In this document: positions 13,218 through 24,512 of the stretch, in pieces
Layout: each line of letters starts with the position of its first letter
Position numbering within the stretch: position 1 is the first letter of the stretch
Source: Megalonaias nervosa
Lineage: Eukaryota; Mollusca; Bivalvia; Unionida; Unionidae
DNA: 64,000 bases
Direction of reading: 5' to 3'
Assembly (NCBI GenBank): GCA_016617855.1
Contig: JAECUM010004374.1
Location: 1 to 64,000 of the forward strand
Position numbers and translations under genes: made by a program
The notes under the pieces: generated by a model
Told to the model about the DNA's origin: nothing
What the model saw: only the letters and a program-made list of their open reading frames with translations
Databases searched by the model: none

Positions 13218-13875
13218 TTGGTTTTGTGGGGTTTGGTTTAATTCATTTTTCAGCACATGATAGGCTACATACCTCGGCTAGTAGATTTGGTCACAGGAGT
13301 CTGACGTTTTATCAATAAAGCTAGACAAAATTTCTGACAACATGAAATCACCTTACGGGTATTATAAATTAAGTTTCATGACATTATTTAGCCCGTGGTA
13401 GAAATGGGCTACTTCCTGCAATGAGTTCTGTTTGACAGGGTTTGTGACCGTAATGGTAAAAATAAAGGTTAATTCGCCGGATTGGATTCATGTGATGGTC
13501 GTCCGTGAGTGATGCGTTGGTACGTTATTGTTTTTTTAATGGATATGTGTAGTTTTTCAGTCTTCTTGCGATTCTGAAGCGATAAAAGACGCGTGAGAAA
13601 AGTCGAATCGAGCGGAGGGTTGTGGTTACGCTTGCACTCCTTGTGTTAATTTATAATACCGGTAAGGTGATTTCATGTTGTCAGAAATTTCGTCGTGCTT
13701 TATTGATAAAACTGTAGACTCCTGTGATTTGGTGGAGGAAGAACCACTGACCTAAGCAACTGGCAAACGTTTTAATTTACCCGCGTTGGTGAAACCGAAA
13801 CTCGAACTCAGGTGAGACGTGTGAGGGATCTGAATAGGCGAACGCCTTCGACGACACAACCACCCGGGTCACCAA
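13218..13875 (-). mobile_element. SINE copy split by a MITE
   Basis: Two pieces of the SINE family described at 458-699 lie at about 13218-13283 (tail and the 'cagcacatgataggct' body) and 13734-13875 (rest of the body and the tRNA-like head, with 'aactcgaactcaggtgag' as B box on the opposite strand). They are separated by a 434-bp MITE. The pieces are collinear with an unbroken copy once the MITE is skipped. The copy is more diverged than those at 38.4 and 40.7 kb and therefore probably older. Confidence 0.75.
13292..13725. mobile_element. hAT-like MITE with long inverted repeats
   Basis: Terminal inverted repeats of about 75-80 bp (13292-13372 and 13650-13725) start CACAGGAGTCT and end AGACTCCTGT, with few mismatches. 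The element is flanked by a perfect 8-bp duplication GATTTGGT (13284-13291 and 13726-13733), which fits a hAT origin. The interior has no coding sequence. It sits inside an older SINE. Confidence 0.85.
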
Positions 13876-14081
13876 AAGTATTTTAGATATGAAAATGCAT
13901 ACACATCACACGTAAAGCACATATATATTTACCATATGTTGATACATAACAAACATTTTTAAAACGACAATTTAAAGCAGACATTAAAACGTTATTTTAA
14001 GTCCCATTTAATAATAGCCTAACACATAATACGCATAATACAATACATGGATAATTATATACTCTTACTAACATGCATACA

Positions 14082-14112
<31 letters not shown>

Positions 14113-14457
14113 CTCGTGCAAAACCTGAATACATAGCATGTCAATTAGAGACAGTAAGAACGATTTTAATCATGTACGATAGTAGTAAAGGGTGGCGAGA
14201 CAGAGTAAAAACAAAGGGACACTATGGCATAAATGGAAAGATTAATGTTATGAAAAGTTGTTGTTATCATAACCTTCTTCTCATTCCCTGCTATGAGAAG
14301 GAAATACTCGTAACTTTAAGAGATGCCTTGGCCCATGATTAGAGAGAAAGAGAGAAGAAACTTCGGGCTCTCTTAAAGACGAGGGTGTCACGCATAATGG
14401 TGTAGATACGGCTACATTTCTTGGGGGAAGCTTGGCAATGCGGAGGTACGGAATCGA
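13876..14457. other. non-coding sequence with (CATA)n
   Basis: Contains a (CATA)n microsatellite at about 14073-14110. No gene is supported. Confidence 0.5.
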
Positions 14458-14501
14458 CTGTAAGAAGATAGACAAAGCCTTTCTGATTCTGGGACGAACG
14501 A

Positions 14502-14567
<66 letters not shown>

Positions 14568-15133
14568 GCTACATTCAGAAGGTACATCTTATAAAGCCTT
14601 TATATTGAAAAATACATGAAATACATATTATACTTTTCCTTCGAGCTTACCAACTTCATACGTTTGTGTAATTTCTGCATTTTAGAATATAATACAAATT
14701 CATAATAGTCAAAGAGTATAAAATTCAATAGTTGCGATTAATGCAACAATCGTTTTGAAGAAATATATTTTACTAAATTTAAAATAAAATGCTAATTTGG
14801 AATAGATTACTAAACATTATTCTTTATTACTTGAAGACTATTTTATTCCTAAATTACATCTTAGACATGAAGTTGGTAGCAAATTCGTCTTTTTTTAATA
14901 ATGATTACCACAAATACAAATGAATATAAATTCTTTAAAAACAATTAAACATTCCATTACATTATAATATAAAATAAAAAGAGAACTCACAACAATGTTA
15001 CAAAACTATGAAGTTTATCATAGAAATCTCTAACTTTAAAAGTACTTATTCTTTAAAGAAATTTATGAACACAAGCGATTCTTACCTGTAAGAAGATAGA
15101 CAAAACCTTTCTGATTCTGGGACGAACGAACTG
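14458..15133. repeat. 47-bp direct repeats flanking a 580-bp segment
   Basis: A block beginning CTGTAAGAAGATAGACAAA and ending CTGGGACGAACGAACT occurs at about 14458-14504 and 15087-15132 with one or two mismatches. Between them are a (TA)n run (14505-14564) and AT-rich unique sequence. On the minus strand the right copy ends in ACAG followed by GTAAG, a good 5' splice-site context. The left copy ends in TTCTTACAG, a good 3' splice-site context. This could be a duplicated exon edge or a segmental duplication. Confidence 0.7.
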
Positions 15134-16466
15134 ATGATACAGGCAACCCAGCGCTATTTATACTGCTTTAAGATGTTCCTGGCCAAATTTGGTAAAACGC
15201 TAGTGCCTATGTGTATCGTCCCAAACCAGAAGGGGGCTCCAGTCTATCCTAATGGAAGCGAGTGTGTTCGTTACATCATAACCCGCCTGTCAGCATTTTA
15301 TTCGTCTCAGGAAATCGGTTGAATCTTAGCTTACTCAGTCAAAAAAGAATGTTAAGAATTTTGCCACGAGGTACTGTTTTGCTGACTTGGCATACAAAGG
15401 TATAATACGGAAGGGGGGGGGGTTGCACTTGCTTGTAAGGGCGCAAATAGTATATAGTTGTAATATGAAATAAATAAAGTTAATCTCAATATATTTTAGT
15501 GGAAATTACTTCCAATATAATCCGATGAAAAATTAATCCCATGAGAAATTAGTTTTAATACAATTTAGAGAAAATTTCAATGTTATTATTTTTACTCAAA
15601 AATTCTGTCCTAATCTTAATATTAATCCATAGGTTTAACATTAAGTGCCCGTAAGTAGTATAGTGACTTAGACATCCCATGTTATACAGGGTCGGAAGTT
15701 TATGGGGTATAAGGGAAATTTAACATTAGGTCGCCATTTTGAAATGTATGCTTGTGGCAGTGTATCACTATGCGTCGGCCTGCTCTCATACGTTTCATTA
15801 CATCTATGTCATCGAGAGCACATTGCATACATTGTTAGAAACTGTCGACTTTAAATGGGACCCATATGACCTCTAACGGGAATTTAATGCTGATGCTACA
15901 ATGTAACATTGTTAGAAGTAGTTGATCTTATATGGGGTTACATTGTCACATTGTTAAAACTGGTTGACCTTAATATTTCTAGAGTCGTTTGTGATGTCGA
16001 CCCAAACGGGAATCCTGTGTTAAAAAGGGTCACAAGTGGATACACCCAAACGGGAATTTGACATGGGAATAGTTATTTACTATCTAGCACTTAATTATCT
16101 ACTATCCAATACTTGGTTATCTACTATCCAATTCCTTAAATATACTATCCAAAACGCGGTGTATAGTGACCAAAATCTCACACCTACTATCTAACGAAAC
16201 GGGTAGGATGTAAAAGAAGAGGGATAAAACAAACACAAAATACAGAATCATACATACGCAAAGTAAGGGTAGGGAGTGTTCAAAGACTCACAATACACAT
16301 ACAAACATGCTATTAGCTTTTATGAAGACAAATACATACACAAATCAAAAATAAATATTGGTAATTCTATCCGATATTTACTTTTTTTCAAAACTTCGAC
16401 TTATGCTTGTGAGAGTCAGAAATTCATACTAAATCTGGAGTTTAGTTTCCAAAAGCTGGAACATCT
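15134..16466. other. non-coding sequence
   Basis: No gene supported. A G10-11 homopolymer lies near 15411-15421, and loosely repeated words (ACATTGTTA, ACGGGAAT, TCTACTATCCAAT) occur between 15.8 and 16.2 kb. Confidence 0.4.
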
Positions 16467-16752
16467 TTAATTTGGAGACAAAATTGTATCCAATGTCATG
16501 TCGTCTTTATAAAACACAAACTCACGACTTGACCAGAATAAAATCTTGACTTTGGTATCGGCAATAATAGTTTCCACTCCCTTATAATACGAGTCAAATT
16601 GCAAACAACAAAGATCCTTATCTTCCATAGCATAATACGCCTGCAGATTATGGTCTGTGTTGATTACTCCCAACAAACTACACAGAACCAGATCTACCGG
16701 CTCATTAGGCATCTGCAGATCTGTGCTTGTGCGCATTGCAGTTGGACTCGCC
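16467..16752 (-). CDS. possible terminal exon, unknown protein
   Basis: A minus-strand frame of about 95 codons ends with a stop at 16467. It has a balanced, protein-like composition with no low complexity (for example VDLVLCSLLGVINTDHNLQ and DSYYKGVETIIADTKVKI). Upstream, the minus strand reads a pyrimidine-poor TTTTAAAAG that could be a weak 3' splice site at about 16753. I do not recognise the family and see no neighbouring exon. It could equally be a fragment of a transposon gene or a chance frame. Confidence 0.25.
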
Positions 16753-16814
16753 TTTTAAAAGAGTATATACTTTAAGACAGAACACTATTTTTGTGACAAA
16801 TTACTTGATTTTGG

Positions 16815-16938
16815 TCGTGGGTCGGTGGTTCTTTCCGGGGATTTCCCGGTTTCTTCCTCCACCATTAATACCGGCCGCCATGTATAGCCTATCGTGTGCT
16901 GAAAAATGGCGTTAAGCCCCACAACAACAACAACAACA
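16815..16938 (+). mobile_element. 5'-truncated SINE
   Basis: Contains only the 3' body and (CAA)n tail of the SINE family at 458-699 and lacks the tRNA-like head. It is flanked by a perfect 12-bp target-site duplication ACTTGATTTTGG (16803-16814 and 16939-16950), showing retrotransposition by a truncated product. Confidence 0.88.
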
Positions 16939-16950
16939 ACTTGATTTTGG

Positions 16951-17543
16951 AAAGAAAAACAAAACTCGGACAGAACACGTGAATCCCATTAGTTAAAATT
17001 AGTTGTAACAAGTTACGACCTGAACAAAGTTAATTTACTTTTAGACCATCCAGAGAGAGAGAGAGAGAGAGAGAGAGTCGCAATTATTGTTTACTCCACG
17101 TTTGCGAAAGGCGAATTTTAACTACAGTCAAAGGCAGCAATTGTAGCGATGTCAGTTGTGACACACGGTACATTTTCAGCCCAAGATTAAAAAGAATGCA
17201 GGCTGACATAATAACTGCGTTTACCCGACAATGTTACAATATAGCATTGGTTTTCAAAATCCAATAAATGAAAAATTTGACCAACTTAAGCAAAATTACA
17301 ACTGGCTGCCAGTGAGAATTGTATAATTTAGGAGAACTAAAAATATCTAATAAAAAGCGAACTTCTTTTAGGATTTGTACAAAATTAAATATATGTACCT
17401 TATATTTAGAAACCCAAAAAGGGTAACCTTATCTCAGCTTATCACAGACACCTATAACGCTGCAAAATAAGGAATAAAAAAAAATGGCGGCCTACTTTTA
17501 CATCTCCTTTCATTGTGCTAGCAAAGTTATTGGGAATATGAAA
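16951..17543. other. non-coding sequence with (GA)n
   Basis: A (GA)n run lies at about 17052-17077. Nothing else recognised. Confidence 0.45.
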
Positions 17544-17551
17544 TTAATAAG

Positions 17552-17851
17552 TTCAGTGGCGTCACTAGGGCTGGTGTCACCCAGTGTGGTAACTCATGGT
17601 GTCACCTCCATGGACCCCCTTCCTGCACAAAAATTCAAAACTTTTATAAACAGTCATGTGCGGTAATTCATGGCGTCACCCCCATGGACCTCCTTCCTGC
17701 ACAAAAATTCAAACATTTTATAGACAGTCATTTTGGTGTCACCCCCTCATGATGTCACCCGGTATAGTCCGCACCCCCAGCACCCCGTAGTGACGCCACT
17801 GATGTCACCCGGTGCGGTCCGCACCCTCCGCACCCCCTAGTGACGCCACTG
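17552..17851. mobile_element. hAT-like MITE with CAGTGGCGTCACTA ends
   Basis: Terminal inverted repeats CAGTGGCGTCACTAGGG (17554-17570) and its complement ending CACTG (about 17835-17851). The word TTAATAAG occurs at 17544-17551 and 17852-17859 as an 8-bp target-site duplication, with two extra bases at the left junction. An internal copy of the right end (about 17786-17802) and repeated 'tcctgcacaaaaattcaaa' blocks show partial internal duplication. No coding sequence. Confidence 0.75.
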
Positions 17852-17891
17852 TTAATAAGAGGATGGTAGATTTGTTTCCAAAAAAGGAGTT

Positions 17892-17940
<49 letters not shown>
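17892..17940. repeat. (CT)n microsatellite
   Basis: Uninterrupted CT run. Confidence 0.97.
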
Positions 17941-17945
<5 letters not shown>

Positions 17946-18390
17946 ATAACAATAAACTTATAGAACCAGAAATGAAAGTTGATACACGAAATAAAAACCG
18001 TTATCTGATGCGGTTGTTGACGCAATTTAAGCACAGAATGATTTTCTTTCACTGCTTAAAAGTATAAATTGACCTGTCAGAATATGACATTGCCCGACCT
18101 ATATCGTATGCGTACGGTTTTTTAATATTTTTTATTGCAACGGGGAATTTTTTTTTATTTTTTTTTTTTTGTTCATTTTAAATAATTCTAGTAGAATACC
18201 AAATTTGGCAAAGTCGTGTAGCTTTAGAGATATTGGAATGGAAAGTTACTACGTATTCTAAATCAGATGCCACAACGATGAAGAAAAAGTAGATAATGTG
18301 AACAAGAATGACGAAAACAATCAGCAATCCCTATATATCGATTACGCAGAGCCACACGTCGGAACTCGCTACAATACTTTAATTTACTAT
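17941..18390. other. non-coding sequence
   Basis: T-rich stretch near 18120-18180. No gene recognised. Confidence 0.4.
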
Positions 18391-19266
18391 GGAAAGAACG
18401 GCGACTAAATTTTGTTGTTTAAACTTTTAGACCGATAACAACCTCGTTTATACCAAACAAGCAGCATCGTTAGAAAAAGCAATGATTTCAGCGTATTTCA
18501 TATCTATTTCGAACTATCTGAAAAGGCATTTGCTAACTACATTCAAATTTGAGCAAGGACATTTTCGTGCTTGATAGTTACCTTCAGTGCTTATGATTGC
18601 TAGACAAATACGAGTTTACTTAGTGTAAGGCGCTGTGAAAATTGTCCATCAACATTTCCAGATAAAGTGTGAACAAGAAATTCACAAGGGTTGTAGATTT
18701 TGTGAAAACACTCAGTCACAGCTCACAACAAATCACAAATTTAGACACATCTTAAAACCGAGCTAGCAGCTAAAAAGAACACAAAGGTTTACCTTTTTCC
18801 TCTGTACAGCTGAGGAAAAATGATACGTCTATTACACAAGCATATATAACGAGCCTGCATAAAAAACGCAAAGTTGCCGTTTTGCCAATAAATCGCCATT
18901 ATTTTATAACATCGTTTCCAGCAGCACAATTCGCTTTCTGCGATGTCTATCGGTATGGTTTTTATTATGTTGCTAGCAAATTGGACACCGTCTTCAAAAT
19001 GGCGTTTTTAGCCCTTCAAGGACCCATTCAAGTTGATTAATTAAACAAACTCACCTATATCTTACATTTATTAAGTTTGAAATTTGAATTCGAGTATCGA
19101 AGTGTTGCTATGTGTTTTCTTTAATATAGCCCTATATATCATTTCCGATGGAGTTCGTACGCGCAATTCATAAAGAAATACGCAGAAATAATTGCTTTCT
19201 AACGAAGTCTACCTGTTTGGTATAAACGTGTTAGTTATCAAGAATATTCAGTCACCGTTCTTTTCC
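18391..19266. repeat. inverted repeat of about 100-bp arms, probable MITE
   Basis: The arm at 18391-18499, containing CGTTTATACCAAACA, is matched in reverse complement at about 19173-19266, containing TGTTTGGTATAAACG. Substitutions and short indels are scattered along the arms. The interval between is AT-rich and non-coding. The outer termini and a target-site duplication could not be fixed. Confidence 0.65.
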
Positions 19267-19877
19267 AGAATGTGTATTTACATATTTTCCATGGAAATAT
19301 CATATACGTATGTGTTTTAAAGTAAATAAAGGCCTAACAGACATATAGAGTTCCGAGATGTTTGCTGCAGTATCAAACGTGCTGCACGTTAACTTCTAAA
19401 CAAAAAAACTAACACATTTTTTGTTGAATTTTTTGTCTAAAATCAGCTTTCTGTTACAAAGGAAACGAATTTATAAATATGTATCAAAACTTTATATGCT
19501 TATTAAGAATACACAGTAAAATACATATTCTTTTTTCTTAAAAATCCAAATGTGTATTGAATGCATTTACCAACACAGCAAAAATGGATACATACAATTA
19601 ATCTAAGGACAAACCGTTACTAATTTAGTCAGTAATATGTACATTGTATTATTATTGACAGAAGACGCAGAATTTTATACTAATGCAAAAAGATGTTGGT
19701 TCTTTCAGGTTTTTATTTTTCAGCAGGCAGTGTTCCATATAAAGGCCATGAGAAGGTTAATCACCGTGACAAGAAAAGAAAAAAATGTACCCAAATGGAT
19801 GAGTTGTTGAAAATGAGAATAGAAAAAAACTGCTCAACCATGCTATGAACAGTTCCTGACTGATTTTGATTCATAAC

Positions 19878-19928
<51 letters not shown>

Positions 19929-20106
19929 CAACTTTATTTCTTCTTCTTCGATTTAAACAGTTCAAAACATTATGTATAAAAAATTAAATTGGATGTTTTT
20001 GTAAATATTTAACAATACATTTGATGGAGGTAGACCACGAGCAAGTGAAAATCAATGGAATATACGCAGAAGTCTAGAAAATTTGGGATTTTATTAATTC
20101 AGTTAA
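19267..20106. other. non-coding sequence with (AAT)n
   Basis: An (AAT)n run lies at 19880-19926. No gene recognised. Confidence 0.45.
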
Positions 20107-20297
20107 CAGCTTGTCCCACTAGCTGGCATGTACAAATCAGCTTGTCACATTAGCTGGCATGTACAAATCAGATTGTCCCACTAGCTGGCATGTACAAATC
20201 AGTTTGTCCCACTAGCTGGCATGTACAAATCAGCTTGTCACACTAGCTGTCATGTACAAATCAGATTGTCCCACTAGCTGGCATTACAAATCAGCTT
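20107..20297. repeat. 31-bp tandem repeat, six copies
   Basis: Unit CAGCTTGTCCCACTAGCTGG followed by CATGTACAAAT, with single-base variants between copies. The last copy has lost two bases. Confidence 0.93.
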
Positions 20298-20708
20298 GTC
20301 CAACAAAGGGCATTTAGAAAGTTTTGAACATATATTAGCACACTCATCTGAAATATTTATAAAACTGTGTAAAGTGAAGTTCTTCTACATAAATTTTTTT
20401 TTTTTACAAGATTGCTTCATGTGGCAGGGCATGTGCCTACGGATATTTATAGGCAGTGAAAGAAACAGCAAAATTGACAGGCATAAATGTGAAAGCAGTT
20501 TTCAATATTTTACAGCAGACACTTAAGCTCAGGAAATTTTGCTCTACGTGAGTGATACATTTATTGACTATTAGCTAAAACGGAGTAGGTGAAAACTAAA
20601 ATAAATAATAAAAACATGGCCCAAAAGAGATTTCGTGAAACCGTACCGAGTGAAATATTGATTTACATGTTGACCGTAATTCTACAGAAAATAAAGACAT
20701 CTGGATTG
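20298..20708. other. non-coding sequence
   Basis: Nothing recognised. Confidence 0.4.
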
Positions 20709-20716
20709 GTGAAAAC

Positions 20717-20864
20717 CAGGGCAGGATTGACCCTTAGGCTAATAAGGCTATAGCCTTAGACACCCATATTCTGTAGGCCCTCATTTAGACCGACCCCATT
20801 CCATATTTTTGCAACACGTAATACATACTTAGGACCTTCCCTCCGTAGCCTTAATGAGGCCCTG
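20717..20864. mobile_element. 148-bp hAT-like MITE
   Basis: Starts CAGGGCAGGATTGACC and ends AATGAGGCCCTG, with a perfect 8-bp target-site duplication GTGAAAAC at 20709-20716 and 20865-20872. The CAGGGC...GCCCTG termini and the 8-bp duplication fit hAT-derived MITEs. No coding capacity. Confidence 0.85.
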
Positions 20865-20872
20865 GTGAAAAC

Positions 20873-21725
20873 TAGGACAGACCCTTTATGGCACAAAGAA
20901 GTAGGACCTTAAGGAAAGCTTTCTACTCTACAATTTTATTTATAAGGTCCAGTTGTACATATCCCAGAACTAGGACATACTTCTTCACTGGTCAATGACA
21001 AACCAACAAAACTCCTTCCAAGAGTTGCTGAACATTTTTAAAAGACTCTATTGCGCACATGAACCTAGGGGATTCATTTGTGACTCTAACAAACTACTAC
21101 GCCACGCATCTATTTCTTGTTGTTCCAAATCCTCTTGTAATCTAGATCTGTCCCAGTCGAACTTTCGACTCAACACTGTTACGGAAGATTCGAGAAGAAT
21201 ACTCTCGTAATGTAATCATGCATTCGGTTTGCTGTTCTCGAGTACGTGAACGGGAAAAGTGACTATATATTGATATTTTCAAAGTAGATTCACGGGCTGA
21301 AAAATTATGATGAAGCGAGGGAAGTAACACTGGAGGGAATCCATCAAAAGTTTTAGACCTAAAGACAGTATCAGCCAGTTGGCCGGTCCCAGATAATGCG
21401 TTTCAGACTGATACAAACACATACACCAAAGAACGTATAGAGTACCTGTAAGCTCTTCCTTTGCGCTACATATAACTGACTGATAGACACAAACACACGC
21501 CCTAAATGACATATAAACAGCAAACACAAGTATGTCCTTCCTAAATATTATATGACTCTGACCAATACACACGCTAACACTGCCTAAATAATGACGTAAA
21601 GAAAGCATGCATCGTTATCATATATAATTAAACACGAAAACTGGATTTGCTTCCTCGTGAGCAAGAACACTGCGATTGGCTGCTGCCCACACTCGAGCAG
21701 AATCATTTCTAACCTTCTCAAATCC
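20873..21725. other. non-coding sequence
   Basis: No gene recognised. Several short frames on both strands near 21.0-21.6 kb lack family resemblance. Confidence 0.35.
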
Positions 21726-22090
21726 TCGCCTTCAACATCACCATAGTACAGGCACATTCGCTAACGTCAGATTATGATGAAGAAGACAGTGAAGAATTAT
21801 ATCACCAGCTATAAGCATTCCTTGACAAGGTCCCTAAGAAGGATATCTTCGTGTTCCAAGGGGACCGGAAAGCTAAGATATTAGCAAAGATCAAAGAAGC
21901 GTGTCCTGGAACCTGTGGCAGTTACATAAAACAAACGTCCAAAGACAGAGGCCTACAACTGCTGGAACCTGCCGGACTTAACGACGTGATTGATACCAAC
22001 ACAATGTTCTCACACAAGCCATCTAGATGATGGCTGTTGCACTCGCCCAACATCAGACACAAGAACCAACTGACAACAAGTCACAGCATG
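21726..22090 (+). pseudogene. LINE endonuclease fragment (craniofacial-development-protein-2-like)
   Basis: One plus-strand frame reads a fragment of an apurinic-type LINE endonuclease. In order it has an NITIVQAHSLTSDYD-like strand, PKKDIFVFQGD, RGLQLLEPAGLNDVIDTNT and FSHKPSR before an SPNIRHKNQL segment. Two stop codons interrupt it, after YHQL and after HKPSR. The position after QGD, where the family normally has an asparagine-containing catalytic motif, is altered. The reverse-transcriptase part is absent. This is a dead 5'-region fragment of an RTE/CR1-like non-LTR element, recognised from the conserved endonuclease pattern. Confidence 0.8.
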
Positions 22091-22556
22091 TACAATCTCG
22101 TAAAACGCAGGTAGGGGCGCCCGTATAATTATTTTCGGGTGGGAGGATATATAGTGGTCAGTTATTATGTTTTACAGCTGTTGCCAAAACATATTTAGAG
22201 GTGAAATCCGTGGTCGTGGTGGTGGTGGGCAAGTAAGTGCCCGGCCCCTTCCCCTTGCCCCTATGTGCGGGCGCCCATGAACGCAGGTTCAGAATCAGTG
22301 TAAATCCAGCGAGAACCAGCTTTCCCCATAATGACTTTTCCAAATTTAACACAGAAACATACCGTAACACTGTCATCGTTATATTTAGCTTGTCTTATGC
22401 AATATTTTGTCGATATAAATACCGCGAGACACATTCTAACATTATCAATATTTTCCAGAAAATGAAGCAATTAAATACGTCTTTGTATATTTAGGATGAA
22501 TTACAGGAACATTTTGCACTTTCAAGTAAATCTTCCTTCAGTTGAGATAATGGCAG

Positions 22557-22558
<2 letters not shown>
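22091..22558. other. non-coding sequence
   Basis: No gene recognised. Confidence 0.4.

Positions 22559-22613
<55 letters not shown>
22559..22613. repeat. (TA)n microsatellite
   Basis: Uninterrupted TA run of about 27 units. Confidence 0.98.
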
Positions 22614-22617
<4 letters not shown>

Positions 22618-23412
22618 CAATTTTGGTCCATATTGGCTACCATGGATTGAAATTTCAAGCGTAACCTGGTAAGGACATGTACGTCGCCATCGGTATATGA
22701 CCTATAATCATCAAACATCAGATGATACACCGAGTATATTTCGAAATCAAGACCAATGCAGTTATAGGAAGTTTGACAAGAGTTTTGTGTAAGTTTATAA
22801 ATGGCATTGCATGCACTTAAAAAAAGGTGATGTTCATTGTTTTTCAATGCAGAATTACCAAAAATGTTTATATTTTTGAGGTGATTGTGCTCTGACAGAG
22901 TTGCGCCCCTCATGGCTACAGCTTTACATCTATAACCAACCGGTAGATGGCATGTGTTCAAAAATTATTCGGGAAATCCAGCCTGCCGCGTAATACAGCG
23001 CCCTTGGTATTACAGCATTGGAATATACATTTAAAATGGCGAACGTTGACTATTTGAAAGAGACAAGAGTATATATGATCAAGCGAGCAGTCAAAAATGA
23101 ATGCCTACATCTAGTGCGATAGATGATACTACGTTAAAAAAGACGGAATGCTGGGGAAAAGGGACATGAGGGCAACATAAATCACCGGGGTGAAAAAAGA
23201 GAGTTAACCATATAAAATTCAGAATGAAATCTTTAGTCAAAGAGGAAGTCAGTTAGACAATATTTTTATATGACGCCAGTGTTATCATTGGGTGGAGTAT
23301 ATAGCGCATTTTGTCTAACTAATAAACAATCGACTTGGTCCCAGTCACCACCATTTATTTTTGCTTCGTTACGCTTCTTCTTCGCCGTTATAGCCCTCAC
23401 CTGGTCGTTGTT
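22614..23412. other. no supported gene
   Basis: The longest non-repeat frame here is 114 codons on the minus strand (22617-22961). It shows no motif, so I do not call it. Confidence 0.35.
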
Positions 23413-23465
23413 GATATTATTATTATTATTATTATTAGTAGTAGTAGTAGTAGTAGTAGTAGTAG
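23413..23465. repeat. compound (ATT)n(AGT)n microsatellite
   Basis: A run of TTA units changes cleanly into a run of GTA units. Confidence 0.97.
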
Positions 23466-24122
23466 CAATGCCTACAGTAACATCAGCAATAATAACAAGC
23501 ACACGAAAACTTATATACTTACAATTGTCATTTCTTTACCAAAAGTTATTGGTGTATATTATAAGAGATTAAAGTTGCATTTGTTCAATTTTTAAGGGTA
23601 TATTCCATTTCTTGAACAGTAGCATCACGACATAAATAAATATTAAGTCCTAGGGTAAACTGGGTTATTGTGGACGCCACCTTGATAATCCGTAACATGC
23701 AAAATGCATAATGCTCTTTATCTTCGAAAACTTCAGTATTTTATGTTGGAAACGTAACATAAACAAAAATGCTCGAGTTCTTCCGTTATTTTCTGGTCCA
23801 TGTTCAAATTGTTGGGGTTTAATTTAAAATGATTAAATTCATAATATCCTGTATGCATTCTTTCTCAGGTTTATCAGGATTTTCTGTGTCATTTTTATTT
23901 AATAAATAACTTAATATTTTGCTTGGCTTTGTTTTTATTTTATTTATTTATTTTTTATTTTTTTTTTATTTTTTTTTTTTATTTATTTTTTTTTTTACAG
24001 CGGTACATTTTTAACAGGCTGTTAGAGCTGAACCTGGGTCCGAAATAATTAAGATCATAGAAAAACGAAAAGAAACAAAGAAATCTCTTAAACATCACGT
24101 GAAAGAATGAAGAAAAGGGAGC
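23466..24122. other. left flank of the viral element
   Basis: AT-rich host-like DNA. A T-rich (TTTAT)n-like tract lies at about 23930-23998. No gene seen. Confidence 0.5.
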
Positions 24123-24381
24123 AGTAATAGTAAATGAGGCTTCTATCTCAGAGACCCCCTGCCCCCTCCAAAACGATTCTATGTTGACATTTTATCAGCT
24201 CAAAATAATGACTTTCACATGATAAGGCTTTCTGGCATATTTCTGACAAAATATGTTTTGTCGGGGTAAGGGGGTCTCTTAGATAGAAACAGCTCATTTG
24301 CTATTGCTATTTTAACCGTCATGTTGAATTTAAAAAATAATAAAAAAATAAACAGTAGCGATGATGATCGGTCACCATATT
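24123..24381. repeat. left terminal inverted repeat
   Basis: About 255 bp, starting AGTAATAGTAAATGAG, matches the reverse complement of 37332-37575 with scattered substitutions and one indel of about 10 bp. It carries an internal inverted repeat: 24123-24166 pairs with 24263-24308, so the outer 185 bp can fold into a long hairpin. Confidence 0.93.
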
Positions 24382-24496
24382 TTATGATAATATTTTCATA
24401 CCTGCTTACTCTCATTGGCATAATATCTGTTAACATACTGTCAATAATACGAAACTCGCGTATTAAATCGTCCATATCATATTTTACGCCTCGCAA
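24215..24496 (-). CDS. small ORF running into the terminal repeat
   Basis: Last gene of the leftward block, 93 codons. The first 40 or so residues (MRGVKYDMDDLIREFRIID, then DIMPMRVSRYENIIIKYG) lie outside the inverted repeat. The rest is read from repeat DNA and ends in it. It starts 16 bp after the stop of the preceding gene, consistent with the compact layout. The function is unknown. The C-terminal half may simply be read-through of non-coding terminal sequence. Confidence 0.4.
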   Translation of the reverse strand: MRGVKYDMDDLIREFRIIDSMLTDIMPMRVSRYENIIIKYGDRSSSLLFIFLLFFKFNMTVKIAIANELFLSKRPPYPDKTYFVRNMPESLIM

Positions 24497-24512
24497 ATAA
24501 GATCGTATCTAA

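Noticed and set aside
14073..14342. Frame starting in the (CATA)n microsatellite
   Set aside because: The N-terminal part is repeat-derived and the rest has no recognisable features.
22617..22961. 114-codon minus-strand frame
   Set aside because: No motif, next to a (TA)n run; length alone is not enough in AT-rich DNA.
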